This document shows positions 16,456-24,733 of a stretch of DNA of 64,000 bases, in pieces (position 1 is the first letter of the stretch; each line of letters begins with the position of its first letter). The DNA comes from JAIYDQ01 sp034408855 (lineage in GTDB: Bacteria > Planctomycetota > Planctomycetia > Pirellulales > Pirellulaceae). The stretch covers positions 18,229-82,228 of the forward strand of contig JAWXCK010000055.1 in assembly GCA_034408855.1 (NCBI GenBank), written 5' to 3'. Position numbers and translations under genes: made by a program. Under the pieces are notes generated by a model. It did no database searches, was not told the DNA's origin, and saw only the letters and a program-made list of their open reading frames with translations.

Positions 16456-17880
16456 TTACCCTTGCGGTTCGGTCATTGAAAATGGATCTAACGCAGCTTT
16501 GAGCGTCTCTTCGGGGACGATTCCTTCCTCGATACACAATTCACGAATCGTTTTGCCAGATGCGAATGCGTCCTTGGCTAGTTTCGAAGCTTTCTCGTAG
16601 CCGATAAACGGATTGAGGCTCGTCACCATCGAAAGGCTTTGCTCGACGGAGGCTTCGCAAGCGATTGGGTTGGCTTCTAAACCTTCCATGCAAAACTCGA
16701 TGAAGGCTTTGGTTCCATGAGTCAAAAGATGGATCGATTCGAGCGCAGCATGCCCCATGACTGGCATCATGATATTGAGCTGGAAATTTCCGCCGGCCGC
16801 CCCGCACATGGTCATCGTCGCGTCATTTCCCATGACTCGAGCTGTCAATTGCATCATGCTTTCGCACATTACCGGATTGACTTTCCCGGGCATGATCGAG
16901 CTGCCCGGTTGGCGATCCGGCAAAATCACTTCAAAAAATCCGCAGCGAGGTCCAGAACCTAACCAGCGAATGTTGTTCGCGACATTGAAAAGCGTCATAG
17001 CGATCGTCTTGAGTTGACCATGCGATTCGACTAAACCGTCGCGCTGTGCATTGGCTTCGAAATGATCGACAGCTTCGACGAAACGAATTCCGGTTTGCTT
17101 CGCCAAGTTCTCGGCGACTCGCCTCCCAAATTCAGGGTGCGTGTTGATGCCGCTGCCGACTGCGGTACCACCGACTGGCAATTCTAAAACCGCTTCTAAT
17201 GCAGCCCGAGCTCGCTTGATTGAAAGCTCTAATTGCCTTGCGAAACCTCCGAATTCTTGACCCAATCGCAGCGGCGTGGCATCCATCAAGTGAGTTCGAC
17301 CAATCTTGATAATTCGATCCCAGTCCCGAGCCTTCTTAGCGAGCTGCATCTGAAAGGCGGTTAAGGCCGGAATGAGCTCTCGCTCGATTTGATAGGCGAC
17401 GGCCACGTGAATGGCGGTCGGAAAGGTATCGTTGGTGCTTTGCCCCATATTGACGTGATCGTTCGGATGAATCGATTTTTCTTTCGCAAAGCGATCGCCC
17501 CCAAGCAGCTCGATCGCTAAGTTCGCAATCACTTCGTTGGCATTCATGTTGCTCGATGTGCCGGATCCCGTCTGAAAGACATCGATTGGAAACTCGTTAT
17601 CCATCTTGCCATCAATGACTTGTTGGCAAGCAGTCAGCATCGCTTGAACTTGAGACGCGCTCATTCGATTTTTTCCTGAATCGGTCAGCTTTCCGAGATC
17701 TCGATTCGCGACGCCGCAAGCATACTTGACTCGTCCCATTGCTCGAACAAGCGGCGTCGGTAATCGCCAACCTGAAATAGGAAAATTTTCGACGGCCCGT
17801 TGTGTCTGGGCACCAAAATAAGCTTTCGCTGGGACTTGGACGTCGCCCATCGAGTCGCGTTCAATTCGGAATTGGTTCAT
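16456..17880 (-). CDS. fumC: Fumarate hydratase, class II
   Basis: The 474-residue protein belongs to the fumarase/aspartase superfamily and interconverts fumarate and malate in the citric acid cycle without an iron-sulfur cluster. The superfamily signature GSSIMPGKVNPVMCE is exact. Other conserved blocks are QTGSGTSSNMNANEVIANL near 106, HPNDHVNMGQSTNDTFPTA near 135 and GRTHLMDATPLRLGQEF near 187. Fumarase is favoured over aspartase because of the TGSGTSSNMN and GRTHLMDATP wording, but aspartate ammonia-lyase cannot be fully excluded from motifs alone. An AGGAGG-containing stretch lies just upstream of the start on the plus strand, not on the coding strand, so it is not its ribosome site. 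Confidence 0.94.
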   Translation of the reverse strand: MNQFRIERDSMGDVQVPAKAYFGAQTQRAVENFPISGWRLPTPLVRAMGRVKYACGVANRDLGKLTDSGKNRMSASQVQAMLTACQQVIDGKMDNEFPIDVFQTGSGTSSNMNANEVIANLAIELLGGDRFAKEKSIHPNDHVNMGQSTNDTFPTAIHVAVAYQIERELIPALTAFQMQLAKKARDWDRIIKIGRTHLMDATPLRLGQEFGGFARQLELSIKRARAALEAVLELPVGGTAVGSGINTHPEFGRRVAENLAKQTGIRFVEAVDHFEANAQRDGLVESHGQLKTIAMTLFNVANNIRWLGSGPRCGFFEVILPDRQPGSSIMPGKVNPVMCESMMQLTARVMGNDATMTMCGAAGGNFQLNIMMPVMGHAALESIHLLTHGTKAFIEFCMEGLEANPIACEASVEQSLSMVTSLNPFIGYEKASKLAKDAFASGKTIRELCIEEGIVPEETLKAALDPFSMTEPQG

Positions 17881-17965
17881 GATTTAAATTCAGGAGGAAA
17901 GCAAAAAAGTGTGTATTCATATCGTACCAAGCGGCAAGCTTCAGGTAGAGCGGGGAGTAGTCCAA

Positions 17966-18023
17966 GTGGGGTAAGCTTCCAGCTTGCCATCAAGTGAGAT
18001 TCGCAAGCAGGAAGCGTACTCCA
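17966..18023. repeat. Dispersed palindrome, family D, upstream of the TPR gene
   Basis: The left arm GTAAGCTTCCAGCTTGCC and the right arm GCAAGCAGGAAGCGTACTCCAC are inverted repeats. It is related to the copies at 9158-9238 and 54692-54782. It ends about 50 bp before the next plus-strand start. Confidence 0.7.
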
Positions 18024-18071
18024 CGTGAATGGGTGTAGCCAAACTGGAAGAAGGTTGGATAATGGGGCGGC

Positions 18072-19448
18072 ATGCCAACTGCCGACGAATTTTTACAGTC
18101 TGCCTGGAAGGTTCATCAGAGTGGTGGAGTAGCGCAAGCCCACCAGATGTATCGACAGGTTATTGAAAAAATCCCTCACCATGCCAATGCGTGGTGCTAT
18201 CTAGGGATCGCGCTTCACGATTTGCGGCGTTATCGCGAAGCGATCGAAGCGTACGAAAAAGCGATCGCGATCAACCCACATTTCCCGATTGCCTTTAATA
18301 ACATGGGCAATTCGCTGCGATACGACTACCGCCCCGAGGAAGCCGAACAAGCATTTCAAAAGGCCTTAGCGTTTGATCCGAACTACCTCAGCGCCCATAA
18401 AAACCGCGGCACGCTCCATGCTTGGCAAGGCAACTACGATTTGGCGCTGGAGAGCTACGCTCAGGCTAAAAAACTATCGCCCGAGGAAGCCGAAACGCAT
18501 CGCAATTTGGGCGTAATTTACTTACTCAAGGGCGACTTCAAACGTGGCTGGCCCGAATATCGATGGCGCTGGAAATGTGCTGAAGCGTCACAGGTTAACT
18601 ACCTGCAACCCAAATGGACTGGCGAATCGCTTTCGAGCAAGACGATCTTGCTCTATTCTGAGCAGGGATTGGGCGACGCCATCCATTTCATCCGATTCGC
18701 CGCCGTACTCCAAGAACGAGGGGCAAGAGTCATCGTTCATGGGCCGCCAGCGTTAACGGCATTGCTCAGGAAATGTCGTGGAATCGATGCATACGTGCCG
18801 AATAGTTTGCCGATCGAACAACCCTTTGACTACCACTGTTCACTACTGGACGTTGCCGATCTCCTTTCGATTGACGACTCGAATATTCCGATGCCCAAGG
18901 GATATCTTCAACCGCCCGAGTACTTGATGGGCTATTGGAAGCAATGGCTTCAATCCAACGCGCCGATGGGACTCCGTGTCGGGCTGGTTTGGCAGGGCAA
19001 TCGCGACCATATGGCCGATATTTTCCGGTCGTTTCCTCTCAAGACATACGAACGACTCGGTAAGATCGATGGGATTCAATTCATCAGCCTTCAACAAGGT
19101 TACGGCGTCGAGCAAATCAAAGAATGGACAGGTATAAAACCTTTGATCGAACTACCCGAAGGGACAGATGTGTCCAGCGGAGCGTTTATGGATACAGCAG
19201 CGATCGTTTCGCAACTGGATTTGGTGATTACCAGCGACACGTCGATGGCCCATCTTGCAGGTGCCCTCGGAAGACCGGCTTGGGTGCTTTTGAATAAAAT
19301 GCCCGACTGGCGATGGCTTCTCGATCGTGACGACAGCCCCTGGTATTCGTCGCTGCGACTTTTTCGGCAATCCGAGCAAGGCAACTGGGCGGATGTTGCG
19401 GCGCAAGTCGAATTGCAACTGAAAGAGTATGTGAGTCAGGCGTCCTGA
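18072..19448 (+). CDS. TPR protein with C-terminal glycosyltransferase-like (GT-B) domain
   Basis: This 458-residue protein starts with about five tetratricopeptide repeats (residues 3-165; for example NAWCYLGIALHDLRRYREAI and AFNNMGNSLRYDYRPEEAEQ). The second half resembles the glycosyltransferase family 9 or O-GlcNAc-transferase-like GT-B domain often fused to TPRs: SEQGLGDAIHFIRFAAVL near 198, VGLVWQGNRDH near 306 and a donor-site-like DLVITSDTSMAHLAGALG near 383. The repeats probably bind protein or peptide, and sugar transfer is an inference. No signal peptide is seen, so it is likely cytoplasmic. A GGGGCGG ribosome-like site precedes the ATG. It is convergent with the Sua5 gene. Confidence 0.82.
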   Translation: MPTADEFLQSAWKVHQSGGVAQAHQMYRQVIEKIPHHANAWCYLGIALHDLRRYREAIEAYEKAIAINPHFPIAFNNMGNSLRYDYRPEEAEQAFQKALAFDPNYLSAHKNRGTLHAWQGNYDLALESYAQAKKLSPEEAETHRNLGVIYLLKGDFKRGWPEYRWRWKCAEASQVNYLQPKWTGESLSSKTILLYSEQGLGDAIHFIRFAAVLQERGARVIVHGPPALTALLRKCRGIDAYVPNSLPIEQPFDYHCSLLDVADLLSIDDSNIPMPKGYLQPPEYLMGYWKQWLQSNAPMGLRVGLVWQGNRDHMADIFRSFPLKTYERLGKIDGIQFISLQQGYGVEQIKEWTGIKPLIELPEGTDVSSGAFMDTAAIVSQLDLVITSDTSMAHLAGALGRPAWVLLNKMPDWRWLLDRDDSPWYSSLRLFRQSEQGNWADVAAQVELQLKEYVSQAS

Positions 19449-19474
19449 ATTTGAGGAGCTTTCGTTTCTCGCTC

Positions 19475-19556
19475 AGGAAACGTCAAGAATAACTTCCGTA
19501 ACGTAGGGTGGCACGCCCCATTTAGAAAAACGTGAAGTTATTTTTGACCCGTTCCT
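19475..19556. repeat. Inverted repeat between convergent TPR and Sua5 genes
   Basis: Arms at 19475-19496 and 19534-19556 pair over about 22 bp (core TCAAGAATAACTTC against GAAGTTATTTTTGA) with two or three irregularities and a loop of 37 nt. The right arm touches the last bases of the Sua5 gene. It could work as a bidirectional terminator; the plus-strand copy contains TTTTT in the right arm. Confidence 0.5.
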
Positions 19557-20532
19557 AAGCATCCCCGGCTGCGCGACGCAGTCGGTCCATCATGGCACGC
19601 CCTAGACCAACCTCTTCGACTCGCTGGCAATAAATGGTTTCAATACCTGCGGCGTCACACTGTCGAAAGAAATCGAAAAAAAATCGAGCATAGTCGTCCA
19701 GGCTTTGACAATGCTTCAGCATCGCGATTTCCCTATCGCCGTTTGGTGCGGACAACCCGATGTATGCCGTTTTCGAATGTTTCACTTCTTGTCGAGAGGT
19801 TCGTTCTTTTATTTCGTCCGGTCCGTCACACAACACGACGTTGCAACGAGGCTGATAGTGGCGATGGCGAAGTCCTGGGGAATTGGGACGATTGGAATCG
19901 AGCGACGATCGCAAGCTTGTTGTTGGTTCGACATCCCGAAGCTGTTCAAGCGTAATGGCTCCATGCCGGAGTATGATTGGGTGCGATTGGCTAAGATCGA
20001 GCACCGTGCTCTCCAGACCAATATCGGTTGCACCGTCACACATCACTGCATCGATGCGACCATCGAGATCTTCCAGAACCGCTTGCCAAGTCGTCGCACT
20101 AGGTCGACCGGATTGATTAGCGCTGGGTGCTGCGATCGGCAATCCGGCTGCTTCGAGAATTTTCTGGGCCGTCGGGTGCGAAGGGAATCGAACCGCCACA
20201 GTATCCAAGCCTGCTGTAACACCATCGACTATCGATGGTTGTTTAGGAAGCACGATCGTTAATGGCCCTGGGCAAAAGGCCGCCATGAATCGATAAGCGA
20301 CGTCAGGAATTACACGGCAGCAAGCGTTCAACTGCTCAACGTGTCGCAAATGGACGATCAGCGGGTTATCGGACGGTCGTCCCTTAGCAGTAAAAAGAGC
20401 CTGGATCGCCGACGCATTGGTAGCATCTGCACCTAATCCGTAGACCGTTTCTGTCGGAAAAGCGACCGTTCCGCCTCGACGAAGGATTTCGGCTGCTTGA
20501 GAGTATTGGTTCGGATCGAGTCGCAGCGTCAT
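19555..20532 (-). CDS. tsaC: L-threonylcarbamoyladenylate synthase (Sua5/YrdC family)
   Basis: It makes the threonylcarbamoyl-AMP used to form t6A37 on tRNAs that read ANN codons. The 325-residue protein has the YrdC domain in the first 200 residues: VAFPTETVYGLGADATNAS near 22, KGRPSDNPLIVHL near 51, RFPSHPTAQKILEAAGLPIAAPSAN-type stretch near 114-140 (shown here as APSANQSGRPSATT). The extra C-terminal 110 residues correspond to the Sua5 domain that closes over the active site, so it is the long Sua5 type rather than the short TsaC type. It is divergent from the DAHP synthase gene, with a 203-bp intergenic region that holds promoters for both, which I could not place. Confidence 0.93.
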   Translation of the reverse strand: MTLRLDPNQYSQAAEILRRGGTVAFPTETVYGLGADATNASAIQALFTAKGRPSDNPLIVHLRHVEQLNACCRVIPDVAYRFMAAFCPGPLTIVLPKQPSIVDGVTAGLDTVAVRFPSHPTAQKILEAAGLPIAAPSANQSGRPSATTWQAVLEDLDGRIDAVMCDGATDIGLESTVLDLSQSHPIILRHGAITLEQLRDVEPTTSLRSSLDSNRPNSPGLRHRHYQPRCNVVLCDGPDEIKERTSRQEVKHSKTAYIGLSAPNGDREIAMLKHCQSLDDYARFFFDFFRQCDAAGIETIYCQRVEEVGLGRAMMDRLRRAAGDA

Positions 20533-20735
20533 GGATTCATTTCGAGTTCAACTTTTGGTTGCCGAGTATAGTCCATGGACTGCTTTTCCAAAAGATTTGA
20601 CGATCAGCCGAGAAATCGTCCGGAAATTTGCGGTTTTCGCCTTCTGGGCTTGCGAAAATCGTCCTTCGCAACCACGCTGTTATGCTTCCCATTGTTTGAA
20701 CGTTATTTTAGCATTTTGACTTTTTTAGGTGAGCG

Positions 20736-22094
20736 ATGGCCGGTAGCTGGTCCCCCAAATCATGGCAGTCATTTCCGATTGTCCAGCAACCCACATACGA
20801 GAACCAAACGCAGCTTGCCAATATCCTCAGCGAGCTAGAGCGGTTACCGCCCTTGGTGACAAGCTGGGAAGTCGATCGGTTGCGGACCGACCTGGCCGCA
20901 GCTCAGCTCGGCGATGCCTGGTTGCTCCAAGGTGGCGACTGCGCAGAAATGTTTGAAGGGTGTCAGTCCGAGCCGATAGCAAGCAAGCTCAAGGTTTTGC
21001 TGCAAATGAGCTTGGCAATCGTCGTCGGAGCACGCTGCCGAATTATCCGCTTGGGACGCATGGCGGGCCAATACGCCAAACCGCGATCGTCCGACACCGA
21101 GACGCAAAACGGAGTCACGCTCCCATGCTACCGTGGCGATCTGATCAACAAAAACGAATTCACAGCCGAAGCTCGTCGCCCCGATCCCATGTTGCTTCTT
21201 CGTGGCTATGAGCGTTCAGCGCTGACGATGAATTTCATTCGAGGACTTAGCGAAGGAGGCTTTGCTGACCTTCATCATCCGGAGAACTGGAACTTGACGT
21301 TTGTCGATCAGGCTTCGAAGGATGTCGCCCAGCGCTACCAGAAGCTAGTCGAATCGCTCGGAGACGCCATTCGATTCATGGAAACGATTTTGGGCAGTGA
21401 ACCGAAAGAGCTGCGTCGCGTTGACTTTTATACATCGCACGAAGCCCTGCATTTGGCTTATGAAACCGCGTTGACTCGAAAAAGTGTACGTGGCACCGGC
21501 TACTACAATCTTTCGACGCACCTGCCTTGGATCGGAGATCGCACTCGGTCGCTCGATGGTGCCCATGTCGAATACTTTCGCGGTATCCGTAATCCGATCG
21601 CTGTCAAAGTTGGCCCGAGTATGGAATTGGATGAACTATCCGAACTCGTTGTTCGACTCAATCCAGAAAATGAGCCGGGAAGATTGACGCTGATTCACCG
21701 CATGGGACACGCGAAGATTGCTAAGTCGCTGCCGCCGATGATCGAGCATTTAATTCGAAAAAATCAGCGAGTTCTCTGGATCTGCGATCCGATGCACGGC
21801 AATACCGTCTCAACGCAACACGGTCGGAAAACTCGCCGCTTCCACGACATCTGCGAAGAGTTGCGACTAGCATTCGAGATTCATCGCGAATGCAATTCGA
21901 AACTTGGCGGCGCCCACCTCGAGTTAACCGGTGAGAACGTCACCGAGTGCGTTGGCGGTTCGCGAAATTTGACCGAAGCGGATCTTGAAAGCGCTTACCA
22001 TACGCAACTCGACCCGCGTCTCAATTACGAACAAGCACTAGAAATCGCGTTCGAGATTGCCGAACATCTCACCAACGGACGTCGAGTTTTATAA
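20736..22094 (+). CDS. 3-deoxy-7-phosphoheptulonate synthase, class II
   Basis: This is the first enzyme of the shikimate pathway, condensing phosphoenolpyruvate with erythrose 4-phosphate. The 452-residue sequence is the plant/actinobacterial class II type, unlike E. coli AroFGH: WQSFPIVQQPTY at the start, LLQGGDCAEMFEGC near 66, RMAGQYAKPRS near 108, YRGDLIN near 129, AVKVGPSM near 289 and ICDPMHGNT near 349. The metal-binding Cys, His, Glu and Asp residues appear within these blocks. It is 13 bp upstream of a PQQ-type propeller gene. Together with tyrA further on, it shows that the organism makes its aromatic amino acids; the shikimate product could also feed quinones. Confidence 0.95.
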   Translation: MAGSWSPKSWQSFPIVQQPTYENQTQLANILSELERLPPLVTSWEVDRLRTDLAAAQLGDAWLLQGGDCAEMFEGCQSEPIASKLKVLLQMSLAIVVGARCRIIRLGRMAGQYAKPRSSDTETQNGVTLPCYRGDLINKNEFTAEARRPDPMLLLRGYERSALTMNFIRGLSEGGFADLHHPENWNLTFVDQASKDVAQRYQKLVESLGDAIRFMETILGSEPKELRRVDFYTSHEALHLAYETALTRKSVRGTGYYNLSTHLPWIGDRTRSLDGAHVEYFRGIRNPIAVKVGPSMELDELSELVVRLNPENEPGRLTLIHRMGHAKIAKSLPPMIEHLIRKNQRVLWICDPMHGNTVSTQHGRKTRRFHDICEELRLAFEIHRECNSKLGGAHLELTGENVTECVGGSRNLTEADLESAYHTQLDPRLNYEQALEIAFEIAEHLTNGRRVL

Positions 22095-22107
22095 AAATTA
22101 TTAGCGA

Positions 22108-23424
22108 ATGCAAAAGGCTGCAAATATGCGATCAGGTTCATCTCGAAATTTATTTCTTATGCAGTGCACCGTGGTCACGGCATTGTGCAGCAGTTCGATG
22201 TTCGCGATCGCCGACCCGTGGCCTCAGTTTCGCGGTCAACATCGCGATGGAAAGAGCAGCGAAACGGGACTATGGAAAAATATCGCCAAGGAAGATCCGA
22301 AGCTCGAGTGGATTGCAGAGGGTGTCGGTAGTGGATATGCCAGTGTTTCAGTTGTCGATGGCCGCGTTTTCACAACGGGCAACTCGAGCAATGCACAGCA
22401 AGTTACGGCGCTTTCGGTAACCGATGGTCATGTTCTTTGGACGCGCCCCATTAGCGAGAGAAAACCCAAGCATTCGTATGAGGGATCGAGAAGCACGCCG
22501 ACGGTCGATGGCGATCGACTTTATATCTGTGGTTCGGATGGTTCGATCGTCTGTCTAAATACATCGACGGGCGAGCCGATTTGGCGACGAGCCTTCAGCG
22601 ACTGGAACGGAACGATGATGAGCCAATGGGGCTTCTCTGAATCTCCGCTCGTCGAAGGCGATGTTGTCGTCTGCACCCCAGGCGCCAACGACAATATGAT
22701 GGTCGCACTCAATAAGCAAACCGGCCACGAAATTTGGTCGATGAAAATGGAGGACACCAGCCGCGATACGACCGCTCTAAAAGATGGTGCTGGTTACTCG
22801 TCGATCATGGTCAGCCACGCTGGAGGCGTAAAGCAATACGTACAGTTGGTCGGAAAAGGCGTGATCGGTGTTCGAGCTAGCGATGGCGAATTGTTGTGGC
22901 GATACGCCAGAGTAGGAAACAAGACAGCCAATATTCCTGCCGTCATCGTTGCAGGCGACAACATTTTTTGTTCGACCGGATACAACACCGGCTCGGCGCT
23001 TTTAAAACTCTCCGGCAAAGGGGACGAAAGCGTTGCGATGGAAGAAGTCTATTTCTTGGACGCCAAGACACTTCAAAACAAACATGGGGGTATGGTTTTA
23101 GTTGACGGGCATATTTACTGCGGTCATGGAAATGGATTGGGGTTGCCGATCTGCGTCGAACTGAAAACTGGAATAATTAAATGGGGACCTGAACGCGGCC
23201 TAGGAAAAGGCGAATCGTCGGTTGTCTACGCCGACGGTCATCTTGTCTTTCGATTTCAAGACGGGACGATCTCTGTCGTCAAAGCAAACGCCGAAAAATT
23301 CGAAGTAGTGCGAAGCTTCAAACCCGTTTTCCAGCAAAAAGAATCCTGGTCCTATCCTGCGATCTCGGACGGATTACTTTACTTTCGCGAGCAGGATAAA
23401 ATCATGTGCTATCGCTTGAAATAG
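22108..23424 (+). CDS. Exported PQQ-type beta-propeller protein
   Basis: This 438-residue protein has an N-terminal signal-like segment (FLMQCTVVTALCSSSMFAIA) with likely cleavage after about residue 35, then WPQFRGQHRDGKSSETG, a standard opening of planctomycete PQQ-like proteins. The body is a set of propeller repeats with alternating V-D-G and W motifs (SVTDGHVLWTRPIS; LNTSTGEPIWRRAFSDW; NKQTGHEIWSMKMED). BamB and quinoprotein dehydrogenases share this fold, but I see no cofactor-binding residues beyond the fold itself, so no enzymatic activity is assigned. Periplasmic or surface location is likely. It follows the DAHP synthase gene by 13 bp, probably because the two are co-transcribed, with no obvious functional link. 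Confidence 0.85.
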   Translation: MQKAANMRSGSSRNLFLMQCTVVTALCSSSMFAIADPWPQFRGQHRDGKSSETGLWKNIAKEDPKLEWIAEGVGSGYASVSVVDGRVFTTGNSSNAQQVTALSVTDGHVLWTRPISERKPKHSYEGSRSTPTVDGDRLYICGSDGSIVCLNTSTGEPIWRRAFSDWNGTMMSQWGFSESPLVEGDVVVCTPGANDNMMVALNKQTGHEIWSMKMEDTSRDTTALKDGAGYSSIMVSHAGGVKQYVQLVGKGVIGVRASDGELLWRYARVGNKTANIPAVIVAGDNIFCSTGYNTGSALLKLSGKGDESVAMEEVYFLDAKTLQNKHGGMVLVDGHIYCGHGNGLGLPICVELKTGIIKWGPERGLGKGESSVVYADGHLVFRFQDGTISVVKANAEKFEVVRSFKPVFQQKESWSYPAISDGLLYFREQDKIMCYRLK

Positions 23425-23427
23425 CGA

Positions 23428-24465
23428 CTACTTCGGATCGAATCCTTTGTGTGGCGATCCACCTCGCGGCATCCATAAACAGAGCAAAATTCCGAGGAAA
23501 TAGAGTCCGACCAAGGGGATGCACATTCCGATCATACTCATCGGTTCCGCCGGTGTTAGGATCATCGACAGAAAAGCGATGATCAAGATCGCCGAACGCC
23601 ATTGAGAGAGATACAGTTTCGTCGACAAGATTCCGATGCGTTCTAAAACCAACATCACCAACGGCAACTGAAAGGCAATTCCGAACCCCAACGGAAGGAT
23701 CACTGCGAATGACATATAGTCGGTCAATCGAGGCGACGCATTGATCCCCATCGACTCATTGAATTTAAGCAAAAAGTCGATGACAAACCGGAAAATTACA
23801 AAAAACGCCAAGGCCGCTCCGCCGACGAAGAGTCCAACGCTCATCGGCAAAAAAAGGTAGACATATCGGCGTTCGTGCGGGTAAAGTCCAGCCGCCACAA
23901 AAGTCCACAATGCATAAAAAATCCCAGGACTAGCAATCACGAAACCGAGTACAAATCCGGCCTTGAGCCAGATCATAAATGGCTCTTGCAATCCAAGCGC
24001 GTCGGTATTGGTTCGGATCGGAATAAACGTCTTGATCCATCGCATTCGATCGACCGAAGACATTATTTTTTCAGAGTCTCTGACCGCGTCGACCGATTTC
24101 GGCGTTTCTTCAGCGCTGATCGCCGCGTTCAAATCGTCAACATCAACGGCGATCACTTGCTGATAGAGTTTATTTTTTTTGATCCATGCCGCTAAATCCG
24201 TTGATACCTTGTCTCCAGTTTTTGCTTCGATGTCACGAATCGTTTGCCGATCGTAAAATTCCTCGAGCGAAGCTTCGAGTGGTGTTTGGATATATCGAAT
24301 TGCCCAGTTCGCCATCGGAAGTCCGATCGCCATCCCGATTCCAAGCCAGATAAAAGTCCAAATAAGACTCTTTCGAAGCGCTTCGAGATGATCGCCGAAA
24401 CTCATCGAGCTTTTCTCGAAAAGGTCATCGGCTTTTTTTAACTGTATCGGACTTTTGATCATCAA
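23428..24465 (-). CDS. tatC: Sec-independent protein translocase TatC with a large periplasmic insertion
   Basis: TatC is the membrane receptor for twin-arginine signal peptides. The hallmark SFGDHLEALRKSLIW sits at residues 22-36, before the first membrane helix (about 34-57). Later helices include GFVLGFVIASPGIFYALWTF, VGGAALAFFVIFRFVIDFL, LPLGFGIAFQLPLVMLVLE and ILIIAFLSMILTPAEP. Total length is 345 residues against about 250 in E. coli. The difference is a charged, largely helical insert in the first periplasmic loop, about residues 62-160. The protein stops only 4 bp after the end of the convergent propeller gene. No tatA or tatB is next to it. Confidence 0.93.
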   Translation of the reverse strand: MMIKSPIQLKKADDLFEKSSMSFGDHLEALRKSLIWTFIWLGIGMAIGLPMANWAIRYIQTPLEASLEEFYDRQTIRDIEAKTGDKVSTDLAAWIKKNKLYQQVIAVDVDDLNAAISAEETPKSVDAVRDSEKIMSSVDRMRWIKTFIPIRTNTDALGLQEPFMIWLKAGFVLGFVIASPGIFYALWTFVAAGLYPHERRYVYLFLPMSVGLFVGGAALAFFVIFRFVIDFLLKFNESMGINASPRLTDYMSFAVILPLGFGIAFQLPLVMLVLERIGILSTKLYLSQWRSAILIIAFLSMILTPAEPMSMIGMCIPLVGLYFLGILLCLWMPRGGSPHKGFDPK

Positions 24466-24528
24466 ATGCTCTTGCTCCCCTCGACTCGGTTCTTCGGGGA
24501 AAGGGGGTGAGGTTGGACCGATGGAATT

Positions 24529-24622
24529 GTGAGCGGCAAGGCGCGAGCCGCCGGTTCTTCACTTGAACGTTGCGACGAATTCCCCGCGTTTTCAGAACCC
24601 GTGGCTAGCGCCATCGGCTCAC
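24529..24622. repeat. Dispersed palindrome, family B (diverged copy), upstream of tatC
   Basis: The right part (CCGTGGCTAGCGCCATCGGC with TCAC after it) is nearly identical to the right arm at 16400-16426. The left part GTGAGCGGCAAGGCGCGAGC is a decayed inverse arm. It occupies the gap between tatC and lnt, which contains nothing else I can support. Confidence 0.65.
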
Positions 24623-24733
24623 ATTCGGGCATTTTCATCCGCTCAAGGCGAGAGACCGAAACGCCTGCGACTTTCGAATAGCTATTCTAGTAGCAGCTCC
24701 CCGCTTTGAAAGGGGCACCTAGGGGTTTGAAGT

